In this document: piece after piece, positions 8,832 through 18,009 of the stretch
Numbering within the stretch: position 1 is the stretch's first letter
Layout of the letters: the number at the start of each line of letters is the position of its first letter
Assembly: GCF_014646335.1 (NCBI RefSeq)
Contig: NZ_BMNG01000002.1
Location: 124,001-188,000, forward strand
Source of the DNA: Streptomyces lasiicapitis
GTDB lineage: Bacteria > Actinomycetota > Actinomycetes > Streptomycetales > Streptomycetaceae
Direction: 5' to 3'
Length of the DNA: 64,000 nt
Program-made: the position numbers and the translations under genes
Notes under the pieces: model-generated
What the model was told of the DNA's origin: nothing
The model's database searches: none
Seen by the model: only the letters and a program-made list of their open reading frames with translations

Positions 8832-9737
8832 ATGCTGCTCCAGGTGCTCGGCACCGCGGCGGGCGGCGGACTCCCCCAGTGGAACTGCGCGTGCCCCGGC
8901 TGTGCCGGGGCGCGCGCCCACCCGGAACGCCGCCGCCGGCACGCCTCCCTCGCCCTGCGCGCGGGACCGGGCCGCTGGTACGTCGTCAACGCCACCCCCG
9001 ACATCGGCGAGCAGATCGAGGCCTGCCCCGAACTGCTGCCCGCCCCCGGCGCGGACACCCGCCTCTCCCCGCTCGCCGGCGTCGTCCTCACCGACGCCGA
9101 ACTCGACCACACCCTCGGCATCGCCCGCCTCCGCGAGGCCCGCGACGGCGTGGACGTCCTCGCCACCGCGCCGGTCACCACCGCCGTACGCGACCGCCTC
9201 GGCCTCGGCGCCGTCCTCGGCCCCTACACGAAAGTGCGCTGGCGCGAGCTCACGGGCACCGCCCGCCAACTGAACGACGAGTCAGCAATCCGGGTCGCCG
9301 CCGTGCCCGTTTCGGCCAAACGACCGCGCTACGCCGCCGACTTGGGCCCCGACGACGCCACCTGGTCCGTCGCCCTGAGCCTGCACGACACCGGCACCGG
9401 CCGCACCGTCCTCTACGCCCCGGCCCTCGCCGCCTGGACCGACGCCTTCGAGGAGGCCGCGCGCGCGGCCGACGTCGTGTTCGTCGACGGCACCTTCTGG
9501 GACGACGAGGAGCCCCGGCGGGCCGGGTTCAGCACCAAGTCCGCGACCGGCATGGGGCACCTGCCCATCGCCGGCCCCGGCGGCACCGCCCACCGGCTCT
9601 CCCGGCTGCCCGGACGCTGCCTGTACACCCACTTGAACAACACCAACCCGCTCGGCGACCGGAGCGCCGAACAGCACAAGCAACTCGCCGACTGGGGGCT
9701 CGAAGTCGCGCAGGACCGGATGGTGATCGAGCTGTGA
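8832..9737 (+). CDS. pqqB: PQQ biosynthesis protein PqqB
   Basis: 301 residues of the metallo-beta-lactamase fold used by PqqB, which hydroxylates the crosslinked Glu-Tyr intermediate. Seen directly: LLQVLGTAAGGGLPQWNC at the start, the C-x-C-xx-C zinc-type cluster (CACPGC), LTDAELDHTLG, VDGTFWDDEE and GHLPI. The LTDAELDHTLG segment replaces the HxHxDH motif of true hydrolases, as usual in PqqB. The stop overlaps the pqqC start (GTGA). Confidence 0.95.
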   Translation: MLLQVLGTAAGGGLPQWNCACPGCAGARAHPERRRRHASLALRAGPGRWYVVNATPDIGEQIEACPELLPAPGADTRLSPLAGVVLTDAELDHTLGIARLREARDGVDVLATAPVTTAVRDRLGLGAVLGPYTKVRWRELTGTARQLNDESAIRVAAVPVSAKRPRYAADLGPDDATWSVALSLHDTGTGRTVLYAPALAAWTDAFEEAARAADVVFVDGTFWDDEEPRRAGFSTKSATGMGHLPIAGPGGTAHRLSRLPGRCLYTHLNNTNPLGDRSAEQHKQLADWGLEVAQDRMVIEL

Positions 9738-10513
9738 CCGCGACCGTCAAGACTGACACGGACTCCGGGGCGCCCTGGAGTCCCGACGAGCTCACCGAGC
9801 GGCTGCGCGCCGTCTCCGCCGAGCGCTACCACGACCGCCACCCCTTCAACGTACGCATGCACGAAGGCACCCTGACCCGCGCCGAGCTGCGCCGCTGGAT
9901 CGCCAACCGGTTCCACTACCAGCGGCACATCCCCGTCAAGGACGCCCTGATCCTGGCCAAGTTCGACGATCCCGCGCTGCGCCGGGGCTGGTCGCGGCGG
10001 ATCAGGGACCACGACGGCGAGCGCGCGGGCGAGGGCGGCATCGAGCGGTGGCTGCGGCTCGGCGAGGCCGCGGGCATCGCCCGCGAGGAGCTTCTGGACA
10101 CCGCCCGGGTGCTGCCGGGGGTGCGGCTCGCCGTCGACGGATACGTCAACTTCTGCCGCCTGCGGCCCGCGCTCGACGCCGTCGCCGCCTCGCTCACCGA
10201 ACTATCCGCGCCCGACCTGATGCGCACCCGCATCGCCGCGTTCGAGAAGCACTACCCGTGGATCGAGACCGAGGGCCTCACCTACTTCCGGGGCCGGGTC
10301 GGGCAGGGCGGCCGGGACGGGCAGGAGGCGCTGGGCCTGGTGCGCGCCTGGGCCCGCACGCGTGAGCAGCAGGAACGGGCCGTGGCGGCGCTGGCGTTCA
10401 AGTGCGACGTGCTGTGGTCGCTGCTCGACGCCGTCGACGGTGCCGGTGCCGGTGCCAATGGGGTGTCGCGCGGGGCATCCGGTGCGGCGGGGGAGGGGGT
10501 CGGCCATGCGTGA
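9734..10513 (+). CDS. pqqC: Pyrroloquinoline-quinone synthase PqqC
   Basis: 259 residues of the TENA/THI-4-like helical family; PqqC performs the final ring closure and oxidation to PQQ. Diagnostic segments are RYHDRHPFNVRMHEG, RFHYQRHIPVKDALIL, RRIRDHDG, FEKHYPWIETEGLTYFRGR and ALAFKCDVLW. The GTG start at 9734 was chosen for its 4-nt overlap with the pqqB stop, and conserved sequence begins about 20 residues on. The last 20 residues are a Gly/Ala-rich tail not typical of the family. The 3' end overlaps pqqD by 8 nt. Confidence 0.96.
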   Translation: MTATVKTDTDSGAPWSPDELTERLRAVSAERYHDRHPFNVRMHEGTLTRAELRRWIANRFHYQRHIPVKDALILAKFDDPALRRGWSRRIRDHDGERAGEGGIERWLRLGEAAGIAREELLDTARVLPGVRLAVDGYVNFCRLRPALDAVAASLTELSAPDLMRTRIAAFEKHYPWIETEGLTYFRGRVGQGGRDGQEALGLVRAWARTREQQERAVAALAFKCDVLWSLLDAVDGAGAGANGVSRGASGAAGEGVGHA

Positions 10514-10817
10514 CATCGCCACCAGCGACCGTCGTGACACCGCCACCGACGACCGCGTCGACCTCGACTGGCGGCCCGCGCTCGCCCGCTCGGTGATGTT
10601 CCGTCACGACCGGGTACGCGGCGCCGACCTGCTGCTCCTGCCGGAGCGCGTGGTGGTGCTTCGCGGTGCGGCCGGGAGCATCGTGAAGCTGTGCGACGGC
10701 GAGCGCGACGTGGCCGCCATCGTCGCGGAACTCGCCCGCCGCCATCCGGACGCGCCGGTCGACGCCGAAGTCCCGGCGTTTCTGCGGCAGTTGCGTGCAG
10801 AGGGGTGGCTGCGGTGA
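10506..10817 (+). CDS. pqqD: PqqD peptide chaperone
   Basis: 103 residues. PqqD is a RiPP-recognition protein that binds PqqA and presents it to the radical-SAM enzyme PqqE. The family pattern is visible: WRPALARSVMFRHDRVRGADLLLLPERVVVL, then SIVKLCDGERDVAAIV and a C-terminal LRAEGWL. ATG at 10506 lies within the end of pqqC, and the stop overlaps the pqqE start (GTGA), consistent with tight coupling of a PqqD-PqqE complex. Confidence 0.95.
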   Translation: MRDIATSDRRDTATDDRVDLDWRPALARSVMFRHDRVRGADLLLLPERVVVLRGAAGSIVKLCDGERDVAAIVAELARRHPDAPVDAEVPAFLRQLRAEGWLR

Positions 10818-11977
10818 GCGAAGCATTCGGCGTCCATGGCGCGCAGGGCGGGCCCGATGCAGCCGCCCGCCCCACCTCGCCGCCCCCACCCCCGGAGCCC
10901 CCCTGGGCCCTCCTCGCCGAGCTCACCCACGGCTGCCCGCTGCGCTGCGCCTATTGCTCCAACCCTGTCAAACTGATCGGTCGGTCAGTGGAGCTGACCG
11001 GGGACGAGTGGTGCGAGGTGCTGCGGCAGGCCGCTGAACTGGGCGTCGTGCAGACGCATCTGTCGGGCGGCGAGCCGCTGTTGCGGCGCGATCTGCCGCG
11101 GATCGTCGCGACCGCGGACGAGGCGGGCATCCACACCCAGCTCGTCACGAGCGGCGTCGGCCTGCACGAGGCGCGGCTCGCCGAGCTCGTCGACGCGGGC
11201 CTGCGGAGCGTCCAGCTCTCCGTGCAGCACGCCGACCCCGCGCGGGCCGACCTCATCGCCGGGGCGCGGGCGACCGGCGCGAAGGAGCGCGCGGCCCGCC
11301 TGGTCCGCGAGGCCGGCCTTCCGCTCGGCCTCAACGCCGTCCTGCACCGCGCCAACCTCGACGCCCTGGACGCGCTCGTGGAGCTGGGCCTTGCCTGGGG
11401 CGCCGACCGGATCGAGCTGGCCAACACCCAGTTCTACGGCTGGGCGATGGAGAACCGCGCCGCGCTCCTCCCCGACCCCGACCAGGTGGCCCGTGCCCGG
11501 CTGACGCTGGAGCGCTGGCGGGTCCGCCTCGCCGGGCGCATGGAGCTGGTCTGGGTCGCGCCCGACTACGTCGACGCCACCGCGAAGCCGTGCATGGGCG
11601 GCTGGGGCGCGGTGTCCCTGACCGTCGCGCCCGACGGTTCGGTGCTGCCGTGCCCGGCCGCGGCGGAGCTGCTCGGCGACGACGCCCCGAACGTGCGGGA
11701 CCACCGGCTCGACTGGATCTGGCGGGAGTCGCCCGCCTTCACCCGCTACCGCGGCGAGGACTGGATGCGGGAGCCCTGCCGCTCCTGCGAGCTGCGCGCC
11801 GTCGACTTCGGCGGCTGCCGCTGCCAGGCCTACGCCCTCACCGGGGACGCCGCCCGCACCGACCCCGCCTGCCACCGCTCGCCCGACCACGATCTGGTCC
11901 GCGCCCTGGTCGACGCCGCGCGCGGGCCCGCCCCGGAGGACCACCCCGGCTTCGCCTACCGCGAGGGAGGAACCTGA
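10814..11977 (+). CDS. pqqE: PqqA peptide cyclase PqqE (radical SAM/SPASM)
   Basis: 387 residues. PqqE forms the Glu-Tyr carbon-carbon bond in PqqA. The radical-SAM cluster site is C41-x3-C45-x2-C48 (CPLRCAYC), followed by SGGEPLLRRDL, and the SPASM half carries further Cys ligands in KPCMGGWG, PCPAA and PCRSCELR...GGCRCQAY. The GTG start at 10814 overlaps the pqqD stop. The first 30 residues are Pro/Ala-rich and not conserved. The gene ends in TGATG, sharing one base with the start of the secreted GH105 enzyme, which ties the pqq genes to the downstream hydrolases. Confidence 0.96.
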   Translation: MSEAFGVHGAQGGPDAAARPTSPPPPPEPPWALLAELTHGCPLRCAYCSNPVKLIGRSVELTGDEWCEVLRQAAELGVVQTHLSGGEPLLRRDLPRIVATADEAGIHTQLVTSGVGLHEARLAELVDAGLRSVQLSVQHADPARADLIAGARATGAKERAARLVREAGLPLGLNAVLHRANLDALDALVELGLAWGADRIELANTQFYGWAMENRAALLPDPDQVARARLTLERWRVRLAGRMELVWVAPDYVDATAKPCMGGWGAVSLTVAPDGSVLPCPAAAELLGDDAPNVRDHRLDWIWRESPAFTRYRGEDWMREPCRSCELRAVDFGGCRCQAYALTGDAARTDPACHRSPDHDLVRALVDAARGPAPEDHPGFAYREGGT

Positions 11978-13254
11978 TGCGCCGCCGCCGTTCATCCGCC
12001 ATACCTCGGCCCACGCCCCGCACGTCGACCCCCACCACGAGTACGCGCACGACCACGCCGCGAAGAGCCACCCGCGCCGCACTGGCCGCGCTCCTCGCCG
12101 GAGCCGCCGTCTTCACCGCGCAGGCGGCCCCCGCGGCCGGGAGCGCACCGGCCGACCGTTCCCCCGACCCGGGCCAGGACCGCGCGGCGGCCACCGACTG
12201 GTCCGTCGCGATGGTCGACTCCACGACCACCCGCTTCACCCCGGCCACCATCGGCGGCTGGTCCTACCCCGTCGGCCTCTACCTCTACGGCCAGTACCTC
12301 ACGTACCAACGCACCCACGACGAGCGCTACTTGACGTACATCAAGAGCTACGTCGACCGCTTCGTGGACGCCGAGGGGAACATCGGGCAGAAGTTCAACA
12401 GCCTCGACAGCATGCAGGCCGGGCGGCTCCTGGTGGTCCTGCACCACGAGACCGGCGAGGACCGCTACCGCGTCGCCGCCCAGAAGATCCGCGAGCGCCT
12501 GAAGACCTATCCGCGCACCCAGGACAGCGGCTTCTGGCACGCCGACACCGCGAGCCGCGCGCACCAACTGTGGTCCGACGGCGTCTACATGGTCAATCCG
12601 TTCCTCGTCGAGTACGGCAAGGAGTTCGGCGACGAGGCGTACACCGACCGTGAGGCCGTCGAGCAGCTCAATGTGTACGCCCGCCGCCTCCAGGCGGACA
12701 ACGGCCTGTTCCAGCACGCGTACGACGAGTCGCGCACCGCGGTCTGGGCCGACAAGGACACCGGGCGCGCCCCCGAGCAGTGGTGCCGGGCCATCGGCTG
12801 GTACTCCATGGCCGCCGTCAACGTCCTGGACGCCACACCCCGCAGCGACCCCGGGCGACGTGAACTTCTCGGCCACGTACGGAAGTTGGCGGCAGGGATC
12901 GCGCGGGCCCAGGACCCGGAGACCGGTCGCTGGTTCCAGGTCGTGAACAAGGGGGCGGAGAGCGGCAACTGGACCGAGACGTCCTGCTCCAGCATGTTCA
13001 CCTTCGCCCTGTCGCGCGCCGCCGAGAAGGGCTATGTGGCGCCGTCGTACCAGGCCGTCGCGCGGCGCGGCTACCGGGGCGTCCTGGAGAAGATCTCGCT
13101 CGGCTCCGACGGCCTGACCAACCTCACGGACATCTCCATCGGCACCAACGTCGGCGACTACGCCTTCTACATCGCGCGCCCCCGGCAGACCAATGACTTC
13201 CACGGCCTCGGCGCATTTTTGATCATGAACGAACAGCTCAGGAAGAAGAGGTGA
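11977..13254 (+). CDS. Secreted GH105-type unsaturated rhamnogalacturonyl hydrolase
   Basis: 425 residues. An Arg/Thr-rich n-region is followed by a hydrophobic stretch and AAPAAG, an export signal with likely cleavage near residue 50. The mature part is an alpha6/alpha6 barrel of the GH88/GH105 type: GGWSYPVGLYLYG, QLWSDGVYMVNPFLV with the catalytic Asp region, PEQWCRAIGWYSMA and SSMFTFALSRA. These enzymes remove unsaturated galacturonyl units made by pectate or rhamnogalacturonan lyases. The start shares one base with the pqqE stop. Seven bases separate it from the next gene. Confidence 0.87.
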   Translation: MRRRRSSAIPRPTPRTSTPTTSTRTTTPRRATRAALAALLAGAAVFTAQAAPAAGSAPADRSPDPGQDRAAATDWSVAMVDSTTTRFTPATIGGWSYPVGLYLYGQYLTYQRTHDERYLTYIKSYVDRFVDAEGNIGQKFNSLDSMQAGRLLVVLHHETGEDRYRVAAQKIRERLKTYPRTQDSGFWHADTASRAHQLWSDGVYMVNPFLVEYGKEFGDEAYTDREAVEQLNVYARRLQADNGLFQHAYDESRTAVWADKDTGRAPEQWCRAIGWYSMAAVNVLDATPRSDPGRRELLGHVRKLAAGIARAQDPETGRWFQVVNKGAESGNWTETSCSSMFTFALSRAAEKGYVAPSYQAVARRGYRGVLEKISLGSDGLTNLTDISIGTNVGDYAFYIARPRQTNDFHGLGAFLIMNEQLRKKR

Positions 13255-13261
13255 GCGAGCG

Positions 13262-14080
13262 ATGACTCCCTCACGAAGGACCGTACTGGGAGCGGCACTT
13301 GGCGCAGGGGCGGGTGTCGCGGCGACCGCTGCGGGCCTGCCCGCGGCCGCCGCGGTGGGGCTGCCCGCCGGGAGCGCAGCGCGCGCCGCCGACTGGCAGT
13401 TGCGCTGGTCCCCGTCCGCCCGCGACGTCGGTCTGCGCGCCTTCGAGACGCTGGAGGACGACCGCGCCGACTCGCACCCGGCGGCGAAGCCGCACATCTT
13501 CGCCGAGGGCGACAACTTCCGCTTCAACATGCACACGGTCGACCGCGACACCAGCGACGACCGGCAGCGCCACGAGGTCACCGGCTGCCGCACCGGCGAC
13601 TCGTACCTGAAGTGGCAGAAGGGCCAGACCTGGCGGGTCACCTACCGCATGTTCATACCGGGCTCGCTGAAGGCGACCACGAGCTTCACGCACATCATGC
13701 AGATGAAGCAGCCCGGCGCGGGCAGCGCGCCCATCGTCGTGCAGTCGCTGCGCCGGGTGGGCGGCAAGCAGACCATCGAGCTGAAGATCTTCGAGCAGGA
13801 CATCCTCGTCGGCCGCACCGACCTGGAGCCGCTGCACGACAAATGGACCGACGTCGACTTCCAGATCAAGATCGGCGACGGCTCGTCGGGGTCCGTGCGC
13901 TGGATCCTCAAGAGCGGCTCGACGACCGTCATCGACAAGTCGAAGTCCGGCGTGGACACCTTCCTCGCCGACCGGGTGCGCCCCAAGTGGGGCATCTACC
14001 GCTCGCTCGGCGACAGTTCGGGCTCGCTGCAGAACACGTACATGCTCCTGACGGGCATGCGCGGCTACCAACTCGTCTGA
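13262..14080 (+). CDS. Tat-exported beta-jelly-roll protein, polysaccharide-lyase-like
   Basis: 272 residues with a twin-arginine signal (SRRTVLGAALGAG) ending around residue 41. The mature domain is beta-rich, with RFNMHTVDRD, WRVTYRMFIPG, THIMQMKQPG and KWGIYRSLGD. Such segments occur in concanavalin-like polysaccharide lyases and in Streptomyces proteins named only as Tat-signal proteins. The neighbours (GH105, GH28, GH18) make a lyase that supplies unsaturated ends plausible, but no catalytic residues can be assigned with confidence. ATG at 13262 is the only start placing the Tat motif correctly. Confidence 0.6.
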   Translation: MTPSRRTVLGAALGAGAGVAATAAGLPAAAAVGLPAGSAARAADWQLRWSPSARDVGLRAFETLEDDRADSHPAAKPHIFAEGDNFRFNMHTVDRDTSDDRQRHEVTGCRTGDSYLKWQKGQTWRVTYRMFIPGSLKATTSFTHIMQMKQPGAGSAPIVVQSLRRVGGKQTIELKIFEQDILVGRTDLEPLHDKWTDVDFQIKIGDGSSGSVRWILKSGSTTVIDKSKSGVDTFLADRVRPKWGIYRSLGDSSGSLQNTYMLLTGMRGYQLV

Positions 14081-14118
14081 CCCGGACGACTCGCGTGAAC
14101 CACCTGAAAGGAATCCCC

Positions 14119-15123
14119 GTGCGCCGACTCATGGGCCTGGGCGGACTCGCCCTCGCCGCGGCCGCAGTCTTCGGGCTGTCCCAACTGCCCGCGACCGCGG
14201 CCGCTCCCCAAACCGAGGCCGCTCCCCGGGCCGCGGGCACGATCCACGCCGCCCCCTACGAGTACCTGGGCTGGGGCAGCCCGCAGAAGCCCACCGACGT
14301 GATGGCCGCGACCGGCGTGAAGTGGTTCACGCTCGCCTTCATCCTGTCCGACGGCGGCTGCAACCCGGCCTGGGACGGCAGCCGTCCGCTCAAGGGCGGC
14401 TCCGACGAGTCCGCCATCAAGTCCATCCGCGCGGCCGGCGGCGACATCGTCGTGTCCGTCGGCGGCTGGAGCGGCGCCAAGCTCGGCGAGAAATGCTCCA
14501 GCGCCACCGCGCTGGCCGGCGCGTACCAAAAGGTCATCGACGCCTACAAGTTGAGGGCCTTCGACGTCGACATCGAGAACACCGAGTTCAACAACCCCAC
14601 CGTCCGCCAGCGGGTGGTGGACGCGCTGAAGATCGTGGAGCAGAAGAACCCGGGCATCGTCACGTACGTCACGCTCGGCACCACCCCGAACGGCCCCGAC
14701 GCCACCGGCAAGGACCTCATCCAGCGCGGCGCGCGGGCCGGGCTCGCCGCCGACGCCTGGGTGATCATGCCGTTCGACTTCGACGGCCACAGCGGCACCA
14801 TGGGCGATGCCTCGGTGAGCGCCCTCGAAGGCCTGAAGAACACGGTCAAGAGCGCGTACGGCTACAGCGACACCGACGCCTACAAGCACATCGGCGTCTC
14901 GTCCATGAACGGCAAGACGGACGTGGCGGGGGAGACCGTCACCACCGCCGACTTCAAGAAGATCCTCGGCTACGCCAAGCAGCACCACATCGCGCGCTTC
15001 GCCTTCTGGTCCGTCAACCGCGACCGGTCCTGCGCGGGCGGCGGGTCGCCGGGCGACTCGTGCAGCGGCATCGGCCAGCAGCCCTACGAGTTCACCAAGA
15101 TTGTTGCCCAGTACGGAGGCTGA
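14119..15123 (+). CDS. Secreted GH18 chitinase-like protein
   Basis: 334 residues. Sec signal of about 35 residues (RRLMGLGG, hydrophobic core, ATAAA). The GH18 barrel is recognisable from VVSVGGWSGAKLG and the catalytic DxxDxDxE-type strand AFDVDIEN, with Glu153 as the putative acid. The single-domain form lacks a chitin-binding module. GTG at 14119 was chosen for AAAGGA at 14107-14112 with a 6-nt spacing; an upstream in-frame GTG at 14095 lacks one. Whether it cuts chitin or another GlcNAc polymer cannot be told. Confidence 0.85.
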   Translation: MRRLMGLGGLALAAAAVFGLSQLPATAAAPQTEAAPRAAGTIHAAPYEYLGWGSPQKPTDVMAATGVKWFTLAFILSDGGCNPAWDGSRPLKGGSDESAIKSIRAAGGDIVVSVGGWSGAKLGEKCSSATALAGAYQKVIDAYKLRAFDVDIENTEFNNPTVRQRVVDALKIVEQKNPGIVTYVTLGTTPNGPDATGKDLIQRGARAGLAADAWVIMPFDFDGHSGTMGDASVSALEGLKNTVKSAYGYSDTDAYKHIGVSSMNGKTDVAGETVTTADFKKILGYAKQHHIARFAFWSVNRDRSCAGGGSPGDSCSGIGQQPYEFTKIVAQYGG

Positions 15124-15188
15124 TGCTTCGTCAGTCGATGAACAACGCTCACCACCCCCACGCTCACATCCCCCACATGGAGGTACTC

Positions 15189-16295
15189 GTGCACGTCATC
15201 AGGAGCAAGGGCCGCCCGGCCCGGAAGGTGGCGGTCGCCACAACCGCCGCGCTGGCTGCGGGACTTGTGGCGTACGTCCCCTCGGTGTCCGCCGCACCGG
15301 CCGCGCCCGCCGGCGAGCCCACCGACATCAAGACGATCTCGACCGGCTGGACCATACCCTGGGGCACCTCCTGGCTGCCCGACGGCAAGTCCGCCCTCGT
15401 CACCGAGCGCGACGACTTCCGGGTCTGGTCGATCTCGGCCGACGGCGCGACGAAGAAGCAGCTCGGCAAGGTGCCCGAGTCCCAGACCACCGGCGGCGAG
15501 GGCGGCCTCATGGGCGTCGCCGTCGACCCGCAGTGGGCCACGAACCACTACGTGTACGTCATGCATACCTCTTCCGAGGGCAACCGCGTCGCGCGCATGA
15601 CGTACGACGGTTCCTCGCTCGGCGGCTACACGGTGCTGCTGAAGGGGATCAAGAAGGCCAAGTACCACAACGGCGGCCGTCTCGCCTTCGGTCCCGACGG
15701 CTATCTGTACGCCACCACGGGCGACGCCCAGACCAAGCCCCTCGCGCAGGACAAGAACTCCCTCAACGGCAAGATCCTGCGCATGACCCGGGACGGCAAG
15801 CCCGCCCCCGGCAACCCCTTCGGCAACTACGTGTACAGCCTGGGCCACCGCAACCCGCAGGGCATCGCCTTCGACCCGCAGGGCCGCCTGTGGGAGGCCG
15901 AGCTCGGCGACTCCAGCAAGGACGAGCTGAACCTCATCAAGCCGGGCAAGAACTACGGCTGGCCCACCTGCGAGGGCAACTGCGACACCGCGGGCATGAC
16001 CAACCCGAAGAAGACGTGGGGCGTCGCCGAGGCCTCCCCGAGCGGCGTCGCCGTCGTCGACGGCGCGGTCTACATGGCGGCCCTCAAGGGCGAGCGCATG
16101 TGGCGCATCCCCATCAACGCCGACAACGAGAACGTCGGCACGGCCAAGGCCTTCTACGTCGGCCAGTACGGCCGGCTGCGCGCCGTGACCGCCGTGCCGG
16201 GCGCGAAGTCGCTGTGGCTGTCGACGACCAACGCCGACGGCAACGGCGGGGAGCCCGACGGCGCGGACAGGATCTTCCGCGTGAACATCGGCTGA
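15189..16295 (+). CDS. Secreted PQQ-dependent sugar dehydrogenase-like protein
   Basis: 368 residues, soluble aldose dehydrogenase (Asd/GdhB/sorbosone dehydrogenase) beta-propeller. Seen: WGTSWLPDGKSALVTER, GLMGVAVDP, HNGGRLAFGPDGYLYATTGD, SLGHRNPQGIAFDP and GKNYGWPTCEGNCD. An N-terminal signal (RPARKVAVATTAALAAG to VSAAPA) sends it outside. The family oxidises aldoses with PQQ and Ca2+, and the PQQ genes lie on the same strand 3.2 kb upstream, so this is a natural user of that cofactor. GTG at 15189 has GGAGG 5 nt upstream; it is preferred over ATG 15178. Confidence 0.87.
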   Translation: MHVIRSKGRPARKVAVATTAALAAGLVAYVPSVSAAPAAPAGEPTDIKTISTGWTIPWGTSWLPDGKSALVTERDDFRVWSISADGATKKQLGKVPESQTTGGEGGLMGVAVDPQWATNHYVYVMHTSSEGNRVARMTYDGSSLGGYTVLLKGIKKAKYHNGGRLAFGPDGYLYATTGDAQTKPLAQDKNSLNGKILRMTRDGKPAPGNPFGNYVYSLGHRNPQGIAFDPQGRLWEAELGDSSKDELNLIKPGKNYGWPTCEGNCDTAGMTNPKKTWGVAEASPSGVAVVDGAVYMAALKGERMWRIPINADNENVGTAKAFYVGQYGRLRAVTAVPGAKSLWLSTTNADGNGGEPDGADRIFRVNIG

Positions 16296-16374
16296 CCCCG
16301 GACACCGGCTGACGTCGAGCCGGTCGGCCCCCGCACCACGCACCCCACAAGCCCGCACACCGCTGAGGAGGATC

Positions 16375-18009
16375 ATGAAACGGACCACGAAACGGGACAT
16401 GAGACGTTCGAGGACACGGGCCGGGGCCGTTTTCGCGGGGGTCGCCGCGCTCGCCGTGCTGGCTGTCTTCGACGGACGGCCGGCCGGGGCCGCGCCGTTC
16501 GAGGAACAGCCCGCGCCTGCCGCTCGGGCCACCCGTGCACCCCAACAGCCGCTGCCCGCCGCCGAGTTCAACATCCGCGACTACGGCGCCAAGGGCGACG
16601 GTTCCAGCAACGACACCTCGGCCATCCAGAAGGCCATCGACGCCGCCAACCGGGCGGGCGGCGGCACCGTGCGCTTCCCCGGCACCGCCACGTACGAATC
16701 GAAGAACACCATCCACATGAAGAGCGGCGTGACGCTCCAGCTCGACAAGGGCGCCACGCTGTCCGGCAGCGGCGCCGACGACTACGACCCGCCCGAGCCC
16801 AACGAGTGGGACGACTACCAGGACTACGGGCACAGCCACTTCCACAACGCCATGATCTACGGCGACCGGCTCAGCGACATCGGCTTCGTCGGCGAAGGCG
16901 TCATCGACGGCGACGGCGCCCTGATCACCGGCAACCCGAAGTCCGGCGAGGCCGACAAGATCATCTCGCTGACGCGGTGCAAGGGCCTGCGCATGGGCGA
17001 CGGGCTCACGCTGCGCGAGGGCGGGCACTTCGCCGCGCTCATCAACGGCTGTGACGACGTGGTCTCCGACCGGCTGACCCTCGACACGGCGATGGACCGC
17101 GACGGCTGGAACGTCATCAACACCACCGACGTGACCATCACCAACGCCCACTTCGACGCCAACGACGACGCGCTCGCGTTCAAGAGCGACTACGCGCTCG
17201 GCGCCAAACTGCCCAACGGGCGGGTGCGGGTGAGCGATTCGTATCTGTCGGCGGGCTGCTGCAACGCGCTGATGTTCGGCTCCGAGACCTGCGGCGACTT
17301 CACCGACTACCGCTTCGAGCGCATCCGGATCGAGGGCTCGGACAAGTCCGGGCTCGGCATGGTGTCCATGGACGGCTCCAAGATCTCGGACGTCCACTAC
17401 AAGGACATCACCATGACCGGGGTGCGCTCGCCGATCATGCAGAAGATCGGCAACCGCAAACGCTGCGGCAACAACCCGGGCGTCGGCTCCATCAGCAACA
17501 TCACGTACACGAACATCAAGGCCACCGGGGCGAGTCCGTCGTTCTCGCCGACCCTGTGGGGCGAGTCGGGCGCCAGCCGCATCAGTGACGTGACGTTCAC
17601 CGACGTCGACCTCACGGTGCCCGGCGGCAACGGCACCATGTCCGCCGACGTGCCGAGCAACACCTCCACCGACTACAACCCGAAGAGCATCGGCACCCGG
17701 CCCGCGTACGGCTGGTACATCCGCCGCGCCGACCGGGTCACGTTCGTCGACAGCGAGGTCAGGTTCGCCTCCGGCGACGGCCGGCCCGCCGTCATCGCCA
17801 ACAACAGCACCGGCATCCGCTTCGAGAAGTTCACCGCGCAGCGCGGCGGCAACAGCCCCGCCGACCTGAACTTCCAGTCGACGAAGGGGTATTGCGTCAA
17901 GGACAGTGCGAACACCGGGGGCGGCGCCCTGCGCGTCACCCAGAGCGGGTCGACGCAGGACTGCGGCAGCGTCCGGGCGCCGGGCCTGCGTCAGCCGGGC
18001 TCGCGTTAG
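16375..18009 (+). CDS. Secreted GH28-type polygalacturonase-like protein
   Basis: 544 residues. Signal of about 40 residues, then the right-handed beta-helix of GH28: FNIRDYGAKGDGSSNDTSAIQKAI, GDGALI, DRDGWNVINTTDVTITN, NDDALAFKSDYALG (catalytic-type DD pair) and a run of helix turns. GH28 enzymes cut polygalacturonan or rhamnogalacturonan. A strong GAGGAGG ribosome site precedes ATG 16375. This is the last gene of the pqq-hydrolase string; its TAG stop overlaps by two bases the TAA stop of the convergent LivG-like gene (TTAG, 18006-18009). An imperfect hairpin at 16305-16323 lies upstream of it. Confidence 0.88.
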   Translation: MKRTTKRDMRRSRTRAGAVFAGVAALAVLAVFDGRPAGAAPFEEQPAPAARATRAPQQPLPAAEFNIRDYGAKGDGSSNDTSAIQKAIDAANRAGGGTVRFPGTATYESKNTIHMKSGVTLQLDKGATLSGSGADDYDPPEPNEWDDYQDYGHSHFHNAMIYGDRLSDIGFVGEGVIDGDGALITGNPKSGEADKIISLTRCKGLRMGDGLTLREGGHFAALINGCDDVVSDRLTLDTAMDRDGWNVINTTDVTITNAHFDANDDALAFKSDYALGAKLPNGRVRVSDSYLSAGCCNALMFGSETCGDFTDYRFERIRIEGSDKSGLGMVSMDGSKISDVHYKDITMTGVRSPIMQKIGNRKRCGNNPGVGSISNITYTNIKATGASPSFSPTLWGESGASRISDVTFTDVDLTVPGGNGTMSADVPSNTSTDYNPKSIGTRPAYGWYIRRADRVTFVDSEVRFASGDGRPAVIANNSTGIRFEKFTAQRGGNSPADLNFQSTKGYCVKDSANTGGGALRVTQSGSTQDCGSVRAPGLRQPGSR

